Source: Piscinibacter defluvii (GTDB lineage: Bacteria > Pseudomonadota > Gammaproteobacteria > Burkholderiales > Burkholderiaceae_C). From it: a stretch of DNA of 64,000 nt. Made by a program: the position numbers and the translations under genes. Of the stretch, positions 30,200 through 39,620 are shown piece by piece. The first letter of the stretch is position 1. The number at the start of each line of letters is the position of its first letter. A model generated the notes under the pieces. The model worked only from the letters and a program-made list of their open reading frames with translations, was not told the origin of the DNA and made no database searches. Location: assembly GCF_004011805.1 (NCBI RefSeq), contig NZ_RCHJ01000003.1:186001-250000 (forward strand), read 5' to 3'.

Positions 30200-30793
30200 A
30201 TGGACCATGGCTTCGTTTCCGCGCTGATCCTGCTGCTGCTGGTGCTCGACCCGCTGGGCAGCCTGCCGATCTTCATCCCGGTGATGGCCACGGTGCCGCC
30301 CGAGCGGCGCCGCTGGGTCGCGCTGCGCGAGGTGGCGATCGCCTTCGTGGTGCTGGTGGCCTTCATGCTGCTGGGCGAGCAGTTCCTGGCCGTGATGCGC
30401 CTGTCCGAGCGCTCGCTGGAGGTGGCCGGCGGCGTGATCCTGCTGATGGTGGCGATCCGCATGATCTTCAGCCACGAGGGCGGCGTCTACGGCACGCCGG
30501 AGGGGCGCGAGCCGCTGATCTTTCCGCTGGCGGTGCCGCTCTTGGCCGGGCCGTCGGCGCTGGCCACCGTGCTGCTGCTGGCCTCGCGCCAGCCGGAGAA
30601 GGTGATGACCTGGCTGGCCGCGCTGACCTGCGCGATGGCCGTCTCGGGCGCGGTGCTGCTGCTGTGCGAGCGCATTCGGCGCTGGCTCGGCGATTCGGTG
30701 GTCGCCGCGACCGAGAAGCTAATGGGCCTGGTGCTGACCGCGATCGCGGTCGAGATGATCCTCGCCGGGCTGAAGCGCTACTTTCTTGGCTGA
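30200..30793 (+). CDS. MarC-family integral membrane protein
   Basis: 197-residue protein with six hydrophobic helices. It begins with the MarC-family segment LVLDPLGSLPIFIPV and has the second inverted-repeat motif FPLAVPLLAGPSALAT. The family (also YhgN, NAAT) is a multi-pass membrane protein group that was once linked to multiple antibiotic resistance; members are of uncertain function. The ATG at 30200 places the first helix directly at the N-terminus, as in relatives; the long in-frame extension upstream to 30062 has no membrane character. The porin gene follows convergently 60 bases on, and the hairpin between them points toward the porin side. Confidence 0.9.
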   Translation: MDHGFVSALILLLLVLDPLGSLPIFIPVMATVPPERRRWVALREVAIAFVVLVAFMLLGEQFLAVMRLSERSLEVAGGVILLMVAIRMIFSHEGGVYGTPEGREPLIFPLAVPLLAGPSALATVLLLASRQPEKVMTWLAALTCAMAVSGAVLLLCERIRRWLGDSVVAATEKLMGLVLTAIAVEMILAGLKRYFLG

Positions 30794-30802
30794 GCGGCAA
30801 GG

Positions 30803-30831
30803 AAAAAGGGGCCGGTCTCTCGACCGACCCC
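30803..30831 (-). terminator. Rho-independent terminator of the porin gene
   Basis: On the leftward strand a 10-base stem (GGGGTCGGTC pairing with GACCGGCCCC, one G-T wobble) with a GAGA tetraloop is followed by TTTTT at 30807-30803. It lies 22 bases beyond the porin stop codon and is the clearest intrinsic terminator in the window. The plus strand lacks a T-run here, so it serves mainly the porin. Confidence 0.88.
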
Positions 30832-30853
30832 TCCTCTGCGAGGCGGACCTCGA

Positions 30854-31894
30854 TCAGAAGTTGTGGCGCATGCCGACGGCGAATGAATTCTTGAAACCGG
30901 CCGGGCCGACGTTTGTTGAGTAGAGTTCGCGGCCATCGCCACTCAGCGCCGTGTAGAAGGCATACACCTTGGTGCGCTTGCTCAGAATGTAGTTGTAGCC
31001 CAGCGTTGCCTGCGTTGCGTCCGGCTCCTCGCCGGTGAGAGCGCCGCTGTATTTGATTTTGCCCGCCTTGCCGACGTTGACGTGAAACTCGCTCGATCCC
31101 AGCGTGTACATCGCGGCAAGGCGGTACGAGTTGCGCTTCGCCGTCGCGCCGGTCCCGTCCGCCTTGTTGTTAATGAAGTAGGCGCCGAACGTCACCGGGC
31201 CGAACTCGTACACACCGCGCAGGCCGAATTCTTTGATGTCGCCGCTCACGCTGCCCATGCCGCCATTCGCGTTCACGTACGTGGCCCCCAGGTGCAGCGA
31301 ACCGGCGTCGTAGTTGCCCGCGAGCACCACGCTGTTCTTTGAACCGGCGGCGGTGGTCTCCTTCAGGCCCACTTGCAGTTCAGCCTCGAAGCCCCCGATC
31401 GAAGGCGTCGTGTACGAAATCATGTTCCGCAGCGGACCGGCGGGGTACAGGTAGAACGCATCCGCCGACGTACCGGTGTCGTGGTTGTGCATGCTGACCC
31501 AGTCAGTGGTGGCGAAGTAGGCGGCCGTGCCGAAGCCGACGTTGCCAAGGCGTACCTTTCCGAACGCGCCCGACAGGCCGACCGTGCTCTCGCGATTCCA
31601 GAACGTGCTGCTCGACTGCGCCCCCGTATCCACGTTGAAGCCGTGCTCCAGCACGAAGAAGGCCTTCATGCCGCCGCCGAGGTCCTCGGTACCCTTGAAC
31701 CCGATGCGCGAGGAACTGTTCTGGAGCGCCCAGATGCTACTGCCGGTCTTCAGCCCGGTTTCGCCGTCGGTGGTCTCGAACTTCTGCCGCTCGACCGAGG
31801 CATTCAGTCGGCCATAGATGGTGATGCTGCTTTGGGCCAGTGCTGCACCGCTGGCAAGGGTGGCCACCGCGGCCAGAATGAGAGAGCGCTTCAT
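30854..31894 (-). CDS. Outer-membrane porin (Porin_4 family)
   Basis: 346-residue trimeric-type general porin. It has a classical signal peptide of 20 residues (cleavage ALA-QSS), the family start SSITIYGRLN, the early block SSRIGFKGTEDLGGGMKAFFVLE and the C-terminal FAVGMRHNF with the terminal Phe required for outer-membrane insertion. Residue pattern predicts a 16-stranded beta barrel. The start has an AAGGAT element eight bases upstream. Third-position bases are visibly less GC-rich than in neighbouring genes (codons such as TTT, ATT, AAA, TAT), so either translation-selected codon use or acquisition from elsewhere. It has its own terminator and so appears to be a single-gene unit; a weak TAAGAT-like -10 lies near 31962-31967. 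Confidence 0.95.
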   Translation of the reverse strand: MKRSLILAAVATLASGAALAQSSITIYGRLNASVERQKFETTDGETGLKTGSSIWALQNSSSRIGFKGTEDLGGGMKAFFVLEHGFNVDTGAQSSSTFWNRESTVGLSGAFGKVRLGNVGFGTAAYFATTDWVSMHNHDTGTSADAFYLYPAGPLRNMISYTTPSIGGFEAELQVGLKETTAAGSKNSVVLAGNYDAGSLHLGATYVNANGGMGSVSGDIKEFGLRGVYEFGPVTFGAYFINNKADGTGATAKRNSYRLAAMYTLGSSEFHVNVGKAGKIKYSGALTGEEPDATQATLGYNYILSKRTKVYAFYTALSGDGRELYSTNVGPAGFKNSFAVGMRHNF

Positions 31895-32029
31895 TTGTTC
31901 AGATCCTTGTGGGTCTTGGCTCAGAAAACCGGTTGACGTGAATCACCGGAGCGAGTGCGCCATCTTAGAGGCTCCGTCGTGGAAAACCCGCAGAGCGTTG
32001 CGTCCGTGCGACAGCTTTCCTTCCGAATG

Positions 32030-32782
32030 TCAGCGGCCGCGCAGGTGCGAGGGCGACTCCAGGCGCCTGGCCAGCGTCGACAGCAGCAGGGTCAGCACGA
32101 GGTAGACCGCCGAGATCGCCAGATAGGGCTCCCAGTAGCGCGAGTACGCCCCGGCGACGGTGCGGGCGGCCAGCGCGAGCTCGGCCAGGCCGATCGCCGA
32201 GACGAGGGACGAGTCCTTGATCAGCGTGACCCCCTCGTTGACCAGCGCCGGCACCATGCGGCGAAAGGCCTGCGGCAGCACGATGAAGCGCATCGCCTGC
32301 ACGTGGGTCAGGCCCAGGCTGTAGGCGGCCTGGGTCTGGCCCAGGTGGATGCTCTGGATGCCGGCGCGGAAGATCTCCGAGATGTAGGCCCCGGCGTTCA
32401 GCGTCATCGCGAGTGCGCCGGAGAAGAACGCGCCGTGCGTCTGGCGGAACTCCCGCGCGGCCTCGCCGGCCAGCAGCAGGCCGCTGTCCGGGTGCACCAG
32501 CGTGGGCATCAGCGCGAAGTGCACCAGCAGGATCTGCACGAACAGCGGCGTGCCGCGGAAAAAGGCCACGTAGGCGCGTGTCAGCACGCGGGCCGCCGCC
32601 AGGCCCCAGGCGAGCGGCGCGGTCTTCGGCGCCGGCGCATCGCGCGAACTGCTGACCAGCCCGAGCACGACGCCGAGCACCAGCCCGGCGCCGATCGACA
32701 CGATGGTCAGCTGGATGGTCATCCACAGGCCGCTGGCGAACAGCGGCCCGTAGCCGGCCAGGATCTCCCAGCGCAGGTCCAT
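32030..32782 (-). CDS. Polar amino-acid ABC transporter permease (HisM/GlnP type)
   Basis: 250-residue inner-membrane permease with five hydrophobic helices and the cytoplasmic EAA loop (QAAYSLGLTHVQAMRFIVLPQAFRRMVPALVNE) that docks the ATPase. FFRGTPLFVQI is the family block for polar amino-acid importers. It follows the substrate-binding protein gene by 18 bases, so both are made together. No ATPase gene lies beside it, unlike the complete transporter at 56187-59030; it must share an ATPase encoded elsewhere. A 134-base gap separates it from the porin gene; this gap holds only the porin promoter region. Confidence 0.93.
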   Translation of the reverse strand: MDLRWEILAGYGPLFASGLWMTIQLTIVSIGAGLVLGVVLGLVSSSRDAPAPKTAPLAWGLAAARVLTRAYVAFFRGTPLFVQILLVHFALMPTLVHPDSGLLLAGEAAREFRQTHGAFFSGALAMTLNAGAYISEIFRAGIQSIHLGQTQAAYSLGLTHVQAMRFIVLPQAFRRMVPALVNEGVTLIKDSSLVSAIGLAELALAARTVAGAYSRYWEPYLAISAVYLVLTLLLSTLARRLESPSHLRGR

Positions 32783-32800
32783 GCCGACCGCCCGCGCGGC

Positions 32801-33676
32801 TTACTTCGAGGCCGCCGACGCCGGCGCCGCGGCGGCTGCCGCGCCGAAGTACTTGGCGTAGATCTGGTCGTAGGTGCCGTCGGCCTTGATGTCGGCGAGG
32901 CCCTTGTTCAGCTTCTCGAGCAGCTCGGTGTTGCCCTTCTTGACCGCGAAGCCGTACTGCTCCGGCACGAAGGCCTTGTCGCTGACGGTCTTGAACTTGG
33001 CGCCCGGGTTGTTGGTCACGTAGTTGACCACCACGCCGTTGTCGGCCACGACCGCATCCACGCCGCCCGCCTCGAGCTCCTTGAGCGCCAGCGGGGTGGA
33101 CTCGAAGCGCTTGATCGCCGTGCTGTTCTTGCCCAGCAGCTTGGTGACGGCCTCGTCGCCGGTGGTGCCGGTCTGCACGCCGACCTTGAGCTTCTTCAGG
33201 TCGTCGAACTTGGCGACCTTGGAGCTGGCCTTCACCGCGATCAGCTGGTAGGCGTCGAAGTACGGATTGGTGAAGTCCATGGTCTGCTTGCGCTCGTCGG
33301 TGATCGTGATCGACGAGGCCAGCATGTCGCGGTCGCCCTGCTGCAGCGCGTTGAAGATGCCTTCCCACGGGGTGTTGACGAACTTGACCTCGATGCCGGC
33401 CTTCTGCGCCACGGCGGTGACGACGTCGATGGTCAGGCCGACGATCTCGCCCTTCTCGTTCTGCGACTCGAAGGGCGCGTAGGCCGCGTCGGTGCCGACC
33501 ACGACGACCTTGGGTGCGGGCGCCGGCGGCGGTGCCGCGGAGGCGGCGGCGACCGGCGCGGGCGCCGAGGCGGCGGCCGGGGCCTCGGCCTCCTTCTTGC
33601 CGCAGGCCGCGAGCAGCGTGCCCACGGCCAGCAGGCCGAGCGATTGCAGGAAACGACGGGTGGTGAAGGTGGTCAT
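32801..33676 (-). CDS. Amino-acid ABC transporter substrate-binding lipoprotein
   Basis: 291-residue SBP_bac_3-type binding protein. The signal peptide ends in the lipobox LLAAC with Cys25; two Arg residues (R7, R8) before FLQS give a slightly imperfect Tat-like pattern. A Pro/Ala linker (about 30-55) precedes the periplasmic binding fold, with blocks GTDAAYAPFESQNEKGEIVGLTIDV, TITDERKQTMDFTNPYF and FVPEQYGFAVKKGN. The Arg in TDERKQ and the later Asp in AVVADN resemble the residues that clamp the ligand alpha-amino and carboxylate groups. Ligand identity is open. It is paired with the permease downstream but with no ATPase gene nearby. Confidence 0.94.
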   Translation of the reverse strand: MTTFTTRRFLQSLGLLAVGTLLAACGKKEAEAPAAASAPAPVAAASAAPPPAPAPKVVVVGTDAAYAPFESQNEKGEIVGLTIDVVTAVAQKAGIEVKFVNTPWEGIFNALQQGDRDMLASSITITDERKQTMDFTNPYFDAYQLIAVKASSKVAKFDDLKKLKVGVQTGTTGDEAVTKLLGKNSTAIKRFESTPLALKELEAGGVDAVVADNGVVVNYVTNNPGAKFKTVSDKAFVPEQYGFAVKKGNTELLEKLNKGLADIKADGTYDQIYAKYFGAAAAAAPASAASK

Positions 33677-33788
33677 GGATTCCTCGGTGGGGATGTTCTC
33701 GTGCGCCCCGGCGCGGTGGCGCCATCGGGCGTGCCCGCGAGTGTAAGCGCGCGTGCGCGGGGCTCCTGCAAGCCGCGGGCCCGGGCTT

Positions 33789-35303
33789 TCACGGGCGGGG
33801 TGCCGTACCCGGGTCGAGCCGGGTCCAGGGCAGTTCCCCCGGGTCGGCGGCCATCGGGCCGGGTGCCTTGGCGACGAGGATCGCCCCGGCCAGCGGCGCG
33901 AAGGCGGCGCGGAAGTGCACCGAGCTCTTCAGCACCAGCAGCTTCATCCGCGCCGGCTCCACGCCGAGGAAGCGGAACAGGTCGGCATCGAGCATCTGCA
34001 TCTTCGCGCTGGAAAGCAGCACCTGCACGCCGTCGATCTCGACGCGCGCGCAGGGGCCGAGCCGGGCCTGCAGGCCGTCGGTCATCGGGCCGCGCAGGCG
34101 CAGCTCGCCGTCGTGCACCGCGCGCACGGTCAGCTCGGCGTGCACCGGCGGCTCGCTGGGCGCGCCGCTCCAGGTGCGCACGGCGCGGCCGATCGGCAGG
34201 GTGAGCCGCGCGCCGACGCCGGCCGCGCAGGCGGCGCGTGCGGCCTCGGGGTCGAACAGCAGCCCGAGCGCCACGGCGCCCGCGAGGCGTTCACCGGCCC
34301 GCGCTGCGAGCAGCGCGTGCAGAAGCCCGGTGGTGTTGGCGTCGCCGCCGGCGCCGGGGTTGTCCTGGGTGTCGGCAATCAGCACCGGCCGCTCGCTGCC
34401 CGCGGCCAGCCCGAGCGCGTGATCGACCGCCTCTTCGGGGCCGAGCAGCGGCGTGGCCCACTCGCGCCGGCGTGCCGTCACCTCGGCGTGCAGCTCGTCG
34501 AGGGCGGCTCGAAGGGCCGCCGCGTTGCGGCCGTGGCCGAACAGCACCGGCCCGCAGTCCGGAATGTCGGCGGCCGAGAAGCCCATCGCGAAGCTGAGGT
34601 CGAGGTCGTGGCGGGTCTCGAGCGCCTCGAGCCGCCCGATCACCGAGGCGGCCGGCTCGGTCAGCGTGCACTGCGCGTTCAGCGGCAGCAGGAAGGGCAC
34701 GCGGCGCGCGGCCGTGTGCCAGTGCGCCGGGCCGACGGCGAGGCGCCGTGCGAGCAGCGCCGCGGCGCGCGCGCCGGTCTCGCGCATGTCCACGTGCGGA
34801 TAGGTGCGGTACGCGGTCAGCGCGCCGGCGTGGCGCAGCATCGAGGCGCTGACGTTGGCGTGCAGGTCCAGCGTCGCGACGATGGGCAGCGTCGGCCCCG
34901 TCAGCGCCCGGACGCGCGCGAGCAGTTCACCCTCGGCGTCGTCGATGCCTTCGGCCACCGCGGCGCCGTGTAGGTCGAGGAACACGGCGTCCAGGCCGTC
35001 GCGCCGTGCCGCGCGCAGATCGTCGGTGATCGCCCCGGCGATGCGCTCGAAGGCGTCGCGCGAGACCCGGTTGCTCGGCATCGCGCCGGCCCAGGCCGAG
35101 GGTACGAGGTGCCAGCCGCGCCGATCCGCCTCGGCCGCGAAGCCCGCCAGTGCCAGCGGGCCGTGGCGATGCACCTCGAGCATCGCCGCGCCGCGCAGGA
35201 AGGGCGGGTAGCCCGAGCCGGCCTCGAAGGCGGTCCAGTCCGCCATCGACGGCGCGAAGGTGTTGGTTTCGTGATGGAAGCCGGCGACGAAGACGCGGGT
35301 CAT
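33789..35303 (-). CDS. M81 family metallopeptidase (microcystinase MlrC-like)
   Basis: 504-residue protein of the MlrC/M81 family, zinc peptidases first described in microcystin degradation and later found widely. Likely metal-site motifs are visible: VAGFHHETNTFAP at the start, DLHGAAVAEG, TLDLHANVS and DTQDNPGAGGDANTT. The family mostly occurs in bacteria that do not degrade microcystin, so the natural substrate is probably a small peptide or peptide-like metabolite. Its ATG overlaps the stop of the DUF455 gene as ATGA, and the leftward amino-acid transporter pair follows 112 bases on. That arrangement suggests a peptide or amino-acid salvage unit, which is inference. Confidence 0.9.
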   Translation of the reverse strand: MTRVFVAGFHHETNTFAPSMADWTAFEAGSGYPPFLRGAAMLEVHRHGPLALAGFAAEADRRGWHLVPSAWAGAMPSNRVSRDAFERIAGAITDDLRAARRDGLDAVFLDLHGAAVAEGIDDAEGELLARVRALTGPTLPIVATLDLHANVSASMLRHAGALTAYRTYPHVDMRETGARAAALLARRLAVGPAHWHTAARRVPFLLPLNAQCTLTEPAASVIGRLEALETRHDLDLSFAMGFSAADIPDCGPVLFGHGRNAAALRAALDELHAEVTARRREWATPLLGPEEAVDHALGLAAGSERPVLIADTQDNPGAGGDANTTGLLHALLAARAGERLAGAVALGLLFDPEAARAACAAGVGARLTLPIGRAVRTWSGAPSEPPVHAELTVRAVHDGELRLRGPMTDGLQARLGPCARVEIDGVQVLLSSAKMQMLDADLFRFLGVEPARMKLLVLKSSVHFRAAFAPLAGAILVAKAPGPMAADPGELPWTRLDPGTAPRP

Positions 35304-36082
35304 GGGTGCGTCAGCCAGTCGATCTCGGCCTGGCTGAAGCCGGCCGCGCGGCGCGCCGCCTCGTTGAACGGCGGGCGCAGCCGCGGCGCCGCGTAGCGCT
35401 CGACGAGCGACGGGTACAGCGCGACCGGGTCCAGTCCGGCCCGCTCGCAGGCGTAGCGGTACCAGCGGTTGCCGATCTCGACGTGGCCGATCTCGTCGCC
35501 CAGGATCACGTCGAGGATCGCGACCGCGCGCGCATCGCCGGCCTTCGCCAGCTTGGCCTGCAGCGGCGGCGTGGCATCCAGCCCGCGCGCCTCGAGCGTG
35601 CGCGGCACGAGCGCGAGGCGGGCGATGGGGTCGTGCGCGGTGCGCGCCGTCATCAGCCACAGGCCGTCGTGGGCGTCGAAGTCGCCGTAGTCGGTGCCGA
35701 GCGTCCGCAGGTGCCCGCGCAGCATCGTGAAGTGCAGCGCCTCCTCGGCGGCGACGCGGAACCAGTCGGCGTAGTACGCCGGCGGGAAGCCGGCGAAACG
35801 CCAGCAGGCGTCCAGCGCCAGGTTGATCGCGTTGAACTCGATGTGCGCGATCGCGTGCAGCAGCGCGGCGCGGCCTTCGCGCGTGAAGGGCGAGCGCGTC
35901 GGCACGTCCTTCGGCGGCACGAGGCGCGGGCGCGCGGGGCGGCCGGGCAGGCCGGGCGGCTCGGCGAGCACGAGCGCGGGATCGGCGGCCGGCAGCGCCT
36001 CGAATCGTGCCCGCACCGCCGCGGCCTTGGCGGCCGGATCGGCCAGGCCCAGCAGGCGCAGGGCCTCGGTACGCAGTTCCAT
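35300..36082 (-). CDS. DUF455 ferritin-like protein
   Basis: 260-residue DUF455 protein. The family has a ferritin-like four-helix bundle related to MiaE, with Glu/His pairs on the helices; here IAHIEFNAINLALD, AAEEALHFTMLRGHL and GDEIGHVEIGNRWY supply the expected di-metal ligands. Some proteobacterial relatives are annotated as tRNA hydroxylase-like, but no activity is established for DUF455. The last four bases of the gene overlap the start of the M81 peptidase gene. It is divergent from the Orn/Lys/Arg decarboxylase gene with 61 bases between starts. A Pro-rich segment at about 45-60 is probably flexible. Confidence 0.88.
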   Translation of the reverse strand: MELRTEALRLLGLADPAAKAAAVRARFEALPAADPALVLAEPPGLPGRPARPRLVPPKDVPTRSPFTREGRAALLHAIAHIEFNAINLALDACWRFAGFPPAYYADWFRVAAEEALHFTMLRGHLRTLGTDYGDFDAHDGLWLMTARTAHDPIARLALVPRTLEARGLDATPPLQAKLAKAGDARAVAILDVILGDEIGHVEIGNRWYRYACERAGLDPVALYPSLVERYAAPRLRPPFNEAARRAAGFSQAEIDWLTHP

Positions 36083-36143
36083 GGCGCGGATTATCGTGGC
36101 GGGCCCTTGTTAAGCTCGCGCACCTTCGAGACGCTCCCCGCCC

Positions 36144-38099
36144 ATGCCGCGACCGCACAGCCACGTCCTGCTCGTCCTCGCCGATGCCACCCTGCGCCGC
36201 GGCCTCCTCAAGGGCCTGACCGGCGCGGCGAAGAGCCTCGACAACCCGTACGGCATCGCCTTCAGCGGCGTCGCCAGCGCGGCCGAGGCGCTGGAGGCCG
36301 CGCGCAGCGACGGCGACCTGCAGAGCGTGCTGATCGACGGACTGGGGGGCGCCGGCCCGGGCGGCGAGGACTGGCGCGCCGACGAGCTGGTGAGCGCGCT
36401 GCACGCGCTGCGCCCCGAGCTCGATCTCTACGTGCTGGTGGACAGCGCGCGCGACGAGGAGACCGTCGGCGAGCTGATCCGCGAGTCGATCGACGGCTTC
36501 TTCATCCGCGACGAGGCGGATCCGCGCGGCTGGTTCCGCATCGTCCAGGCCGAGATCCAGGAGAAGTCGCGCACGCCCTTCTTCGACGCGCTGCGCGAGT
36601 ACGTGCTGATGGCCAAGGACGCCTGGCACACGCCGGGCCACTCCTCGGGCGACAGCCTGCGCGCGAGCCCGTGGTCGCACGGCTTCCACGAGTTCGTCGG
36701 CGAGAACCTGCTGCGCGCCGACCTCTCGGTCTCGGTGGACATGCTCGATTCGCTGCTCGACCCGAAGGGCGTGATCGCGCAGGCGCAGGAGATGGCCGCG
36801 CGTGCCTTCGGCGCGCAGCGCACCTTCTTCGCGACCAATGGCACCTCGACGGCGAACAAGGTCATCTTCCAGACCCTGCTCGCCCCGGGCGACAAGCTGC
36901 TGCTGGACCGCAACTGCCACAAGTCGGTGCACCACGGCGTGGTGCTGTCGGGCGCGCGGCCGGTCTACCTGAACAGCTCGGTGAACCGCACCTACGGCCT
37001 GTTCGGCCCGGTGCCGAAGAAGACACTCTTCGAGGCCATCGAGGCGCACCCGGACGCCAAGGCGCTGATCCTCACCTCCTGCACCTACGACGGACTGCGC
37101 TACGACCTGCCGCCGATCATCGCCGCGGCGCATGCGAAGGGCATCAAGGTGATCATCGACGAGGCCTGGTACGCGCATGCGCGCTTCCACCCGGCCTTTC
37201 GGCCCACCGCCATGGAGGCCGGGGCCGACTACGCGACCCAGTCGACCCACAAGGTGCTCTCGGCGCTCAGCCAGGCGAGCATGATCCACGTGAACGACCC
37301 GGACTTCGACGCGCACCTGTTCCGCGAGAACTTCAACATGCACGCGTCGACGAGCCCGCAGTACGGAATCATCGCCAGCCTGGACGTCGGCCGGCAGCAG
37401 GCCATGATGGAAGGCTACAAGCTGCTGCAGCGCACGCTCGAGCTGGCCGCCGAGCTGCGCGAGGCGATCGACGCGACCAACGCCTTCCAGGCACTCACGC
37501 TGACCGACCTGCTGCCGGCGGAGGTGCAGGCAGACGGCATCCGGCTCGACCCGACCAAGATCACCGTCGACATCTCGAAATCCGGCTTCACGGTCGCCGA
37601 GTTCCAGCAGGTGCTGTTCGAGCGCTTCAACATCCAGGTCGAGAAATCGACCTTCAACACCGTGACCCTGCTGCTGACCATCGGCACCACGCGCAGCAAG
37701 GTTTCGCGCCTGCACGATGCGCTGCTGCGCCTGGCGCGCGAGGCGAGGGCGCCGCGCAAGCTGGTGCGCGCGCCCGAGATCGCCGGCTTCACCGCGCTGC
37801 ACTACCTGCCGCGCGACGCCTTCTACTGCGAAGGCGAGCTGGTGCCGCTGATCGACGACGACGACCATGCCAACCCGGCGCTCGAGGGCCGCATCTGCGC
37901 CGACCAGATCGTGCCCTACCCGCCGGGCATCCCGGCGCTCGTGCCGGGGCAGGTGATCACGCGCGAGATCGTGCAGTTCCTGCTCTCGCTGATGCGCTCG
38001 CACAAGCGCACCGACCTGCACGGCGTGGTGCACGACGGCTACACGCCCTGCCTGCGCGTCATGACGCGCGCCGACGAGGCGGCGAACCGGCGCCTCTGA
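36144..38099 (+). CDS. Orn/Lys/Arg decarboxylase, PLP fold type I
   Basis: 651-residue biodegradative-type amino-acid decarboxylase. The N-terminal 125 or so residues form the receiver-like wing domain. The PLP-binding core follows, with the Schiff-base lysine Lys370 in [11 protein letters not shown], the aspartate in [10 protein letters not shown] that contacts the pyridine nitrogen, and the block TPGHSSGDS. The C-terminal domain ends with the family motif [11 protein letters not shown]. It is shorter than E. coli LdcI, SpeC or AdiA (711-755), mostly through a compact wing and linker. Arginine is the usual substrate of the burkholderial members but cannot be read from sequence. A gamma-carbonic anhydrase gene follows after 13 bases, which could handle the CO2 released. 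Confidence 0.92.
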   Translation: MPRPHSHVLLVLADATLRRGLLKGLTGAAKSLDNPYGIAFSGVASAAEALEAARSDGDLQSVLIDGLGGAGPGGEDWRADELVSALHALRPELDLYVLVDSARDEETVGELIRESIDGFFIRDEADPRGWFRIVQAEIQEKSRTPFFDALREYVLMAKDAWHTPGHSSGDSLRASPWSHGFHEFVGENLLRADLSVSVDMLDSLLDPKGVIAQAQEMAARAFGAQRTFFATNGTSTANKVIFQTLLAPGDKLLLDRNCHKSVHHGVVLSGARPVYLNSSVNRTYGLFGPVPKKTLFEAIEAHPDAKALILTSCTYDGLRYDLPPIIAAAHAKGIKVIIDEAWYAHARFHPAFRPTAMEAGADYATQSTHKVLSALSQASMIHVNDPDFDAHLFRENFNMHASTSPQYGIIASLDVGRQQAMMEGYKLLQRTLELAAELREAIDATNAFQALTLTDLLPAEVQADGIRLDPTKITVDISKSGFTVAEFQQVLFERFNIQVEKSTFNTVTLLLTIGTTRSKVSRLHDALLRLAREARAPRKLVRAPEIAGFTALHYLPRDAFYCEGELVPLIDDDDHANPALEGRICADQIVPYPPGIPALVPGQVITREIVQFLLSLMRSHKRTDLHGVVHDGYTPCLRVMTRADEAANRRL

Positions 38100-38112
38100 C
38101 TACACTCGCGCG

Positions 38113-38637
38113 ATGGCAATCTACTCACTCGACGGCGAGATCCCGCGCATCGCCGCCACGGCCTGGGTGGCCGACAGCGCGCAGGTGATCGGCCGCGTGG
38201 AGATGCAGGAGGGCGCGAGCGCCTGGTTCGGCGCCATCCTGCGCGGCGACAACGAATGGATCACCGTCGGCCGCGGCTCCAACGTGCAGGACGGCAGCGT
38301 GCTGCACACCGACGTCGGCTTCCCGCTCGTGATCGGCGCGGACGTGACGATCGGCCACCAGGTGATGCTGCACGGCTGCACGATCGGCGACGGCTCGCTG
38401 GTCGGCATCCAGGCGGTGGTGCTGAACGGCGCGCGCATCGGCAGGAACTGCCTGGTGGGCGCCGGGGCGCTCGTCACCGAGGGCAAGGAGTTCCCGGACG
38501 GCTCGCTGATCATGGGCACGCCGGCCAAGGTGGTGCGCCAGCTCGGCCCGGAGCAGTTCGAGCGCATCCGGGAAGGCGCGGTGCACTACGCGGAGAAGGT
38601 GCAGCGCTACCGGCGCGCTCTGACGAAGATCGGTTGA
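38113..38637 (+). CDS. Gamma carbonic anhydrase-like protein
   Basis: 174-residue left-handed beta-helix protein of the gamma-carbonic anhydrase family (YrdA/PaaY-like). Hexapeptide repeats run through residues 15-140, and the three zinc-ligand histidines His65 (SVLHTD), His82 and His87 (IGHQVMLHG) are present. Most YrdA-type members show weak or no CO2 hydration, so activity is open. It sits 13 bases after the decarboxylase gene and its stop overlaps the hslO ATG (TGATG), placing the three in one transcript. The C-terminal helix (about 145-174) is typical. Confidence 0.93.
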   Translation: MAIYSLDGEIPRIAATAWVADSAQVIGRVEMQEGASAWFGAILRGDNEWITVGRGSNVQDGSVLHTDVGFPLVIGADVTIGHQVMLHGCTIGDGSLVGIQAVVLNGARIGRNCLVGAGALVTEGKEFPDGSLIMGTPAKVVRQLGPEQFERIREGAVHYAEKVQRYRRALTKIG

Positions 38638-39599
38638 TGTCGGAGTTGCACAAGTTCCTGTTCGAGGGCCTGCCGGTGCGCGGCATGCTGGTGCGGCTGG
38701 ACGATGCCTGGCAGGAGGTTCTGGCGCGCCGCGCGAAGGCGAACGACGCCTTCGCGCCGCCGGTGCAGCAGCTGCTCGGCGAGATGGCCGCGGCCGCCGC
38801 GCTGATGCAGGCCAACATCAAGTTCAACGGCGCGCTGGTGCTGCAGGTGTTCGGCGACGGGCCGGTCAAGCTCGCGGTGGCCGAGGTGCAGCCGGACCTG
38901 GCGTTCCGCGTCACCGCCAAGGTGGTGGGCGAGGTGCCGGCCGGGGCGAAGCTCGAGGCCATGCTCAACCTGCACGGCCAGGGCCGCTGCGCGATCACGC
39001 TCGACCCGAAGGACAAGAAGCCCGGCCAGCAGCCCTATCAGGGCATCGTGCCGCTGCATGGGGACCGTCGCGAGCCGCTCCAGCAGCTCGCGCAGGTGCT
39101 CGAGCACTACATGCTGCAGTCCGAGCAGCTCGACACGCGCCTGGTGCTCGCCGCCGACGAGCGCGTCGCCGCCGGGCTGCTGATCCAGCGCCTGCCGGTC
39201 GAGGGCGCGGGCAACCTGGCAGGCGCGGCGCGCAACGAGGACGAGATCGGGCTGAACGAGCACTTCAACCGCATCGCCCACCTGGCCGCCACACTGACGC
39301 GCGAGGAGCTGCTGGGCCTGGACGCCGACACGCTGCTGCGCCGGCTGTTCTGGGAGGAGGACGTGCGCCGCTTCGAGCCGCTCGTGCCGCGGTTTGCCTG
39401 CACCTGCTCGCGCGAGCGCGTGGCCGGCATGCTGCGCGGGCTCGGGCGCGAGGAGGTCGACGGCATCGTCGCCGAGCAGGGCCGCGCCGAGGTCGGCTGC
39501 GACTTCTGCGGCCAGAAGTACCACTTCGACGCGATCGACGTCGGCGGGCTGTTCGCCCCGGCCGGCCAGCGGCCGCCCGGTTCGGACGCGGTGAACTAG
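38637..39599 (+). CDS. hslO: Redox-regulated chaperone Hsp33 (HslO)
   Basis: 320-residue cytosolic holdase that is activated when oxidation releases zinc from four cysteines. The zinc ligands are present near the C-terminus as CxC (Cys255, Cys257) and CxxC (Cys288, Cys291), so redox switching should operate. The N-terminal substrate-binding fold and middle linker (DLAFRVTAKVV, QGIVPLHGDRREPLQQ) match the family. Its ATG overlaps the stop of the carbonic anhydrase gene, and its stop is 21 bases from the convergent zinc-ribbon gene. The tail after the last Cys pair is about 30 residues and Pro/Gly-rich. Confidence 0.95.
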   Translation: MSELHKFLFEGLPVRGMLVRLDDAWQEVLARRAKANDAFAPPVQQLLGEMAAAAALMQANIKFNGALVLQVFGDGPVKLAVAEVQPDLAFRVTAKVVGEVPAGAKLEAMLNLHGQGRCAITLDPKDKKPGQQPYQGIVPLHGDRREPLQQLAQVLEHYMLQSEQLDTRLVLAADERVAAGLLIQRLPVEGAGNLAGAARNEDEIGLNEHFNRIAHLAATLTREELLGLDADTLLRRLFWEEDVRRFEPLVPRFACTCSRERVAGMLRGLGREEVDGIVAEQGRAEVGCDFCGQKYHFDAIDVGGLFAPAGQRPPGSDAVN

Positions 39600-39620
39600 C
39601 GCCGCGACGCCGGCCCGGCC

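Noticed and set aside
35304-38033. Upstream extension of the M81 peptidase frame on the minus strand
   Set aside because: It crosses the DUF455 gene and then lies antisense to the decarboxylase gene; the family start at 35303 matches MlrC-type proteins.
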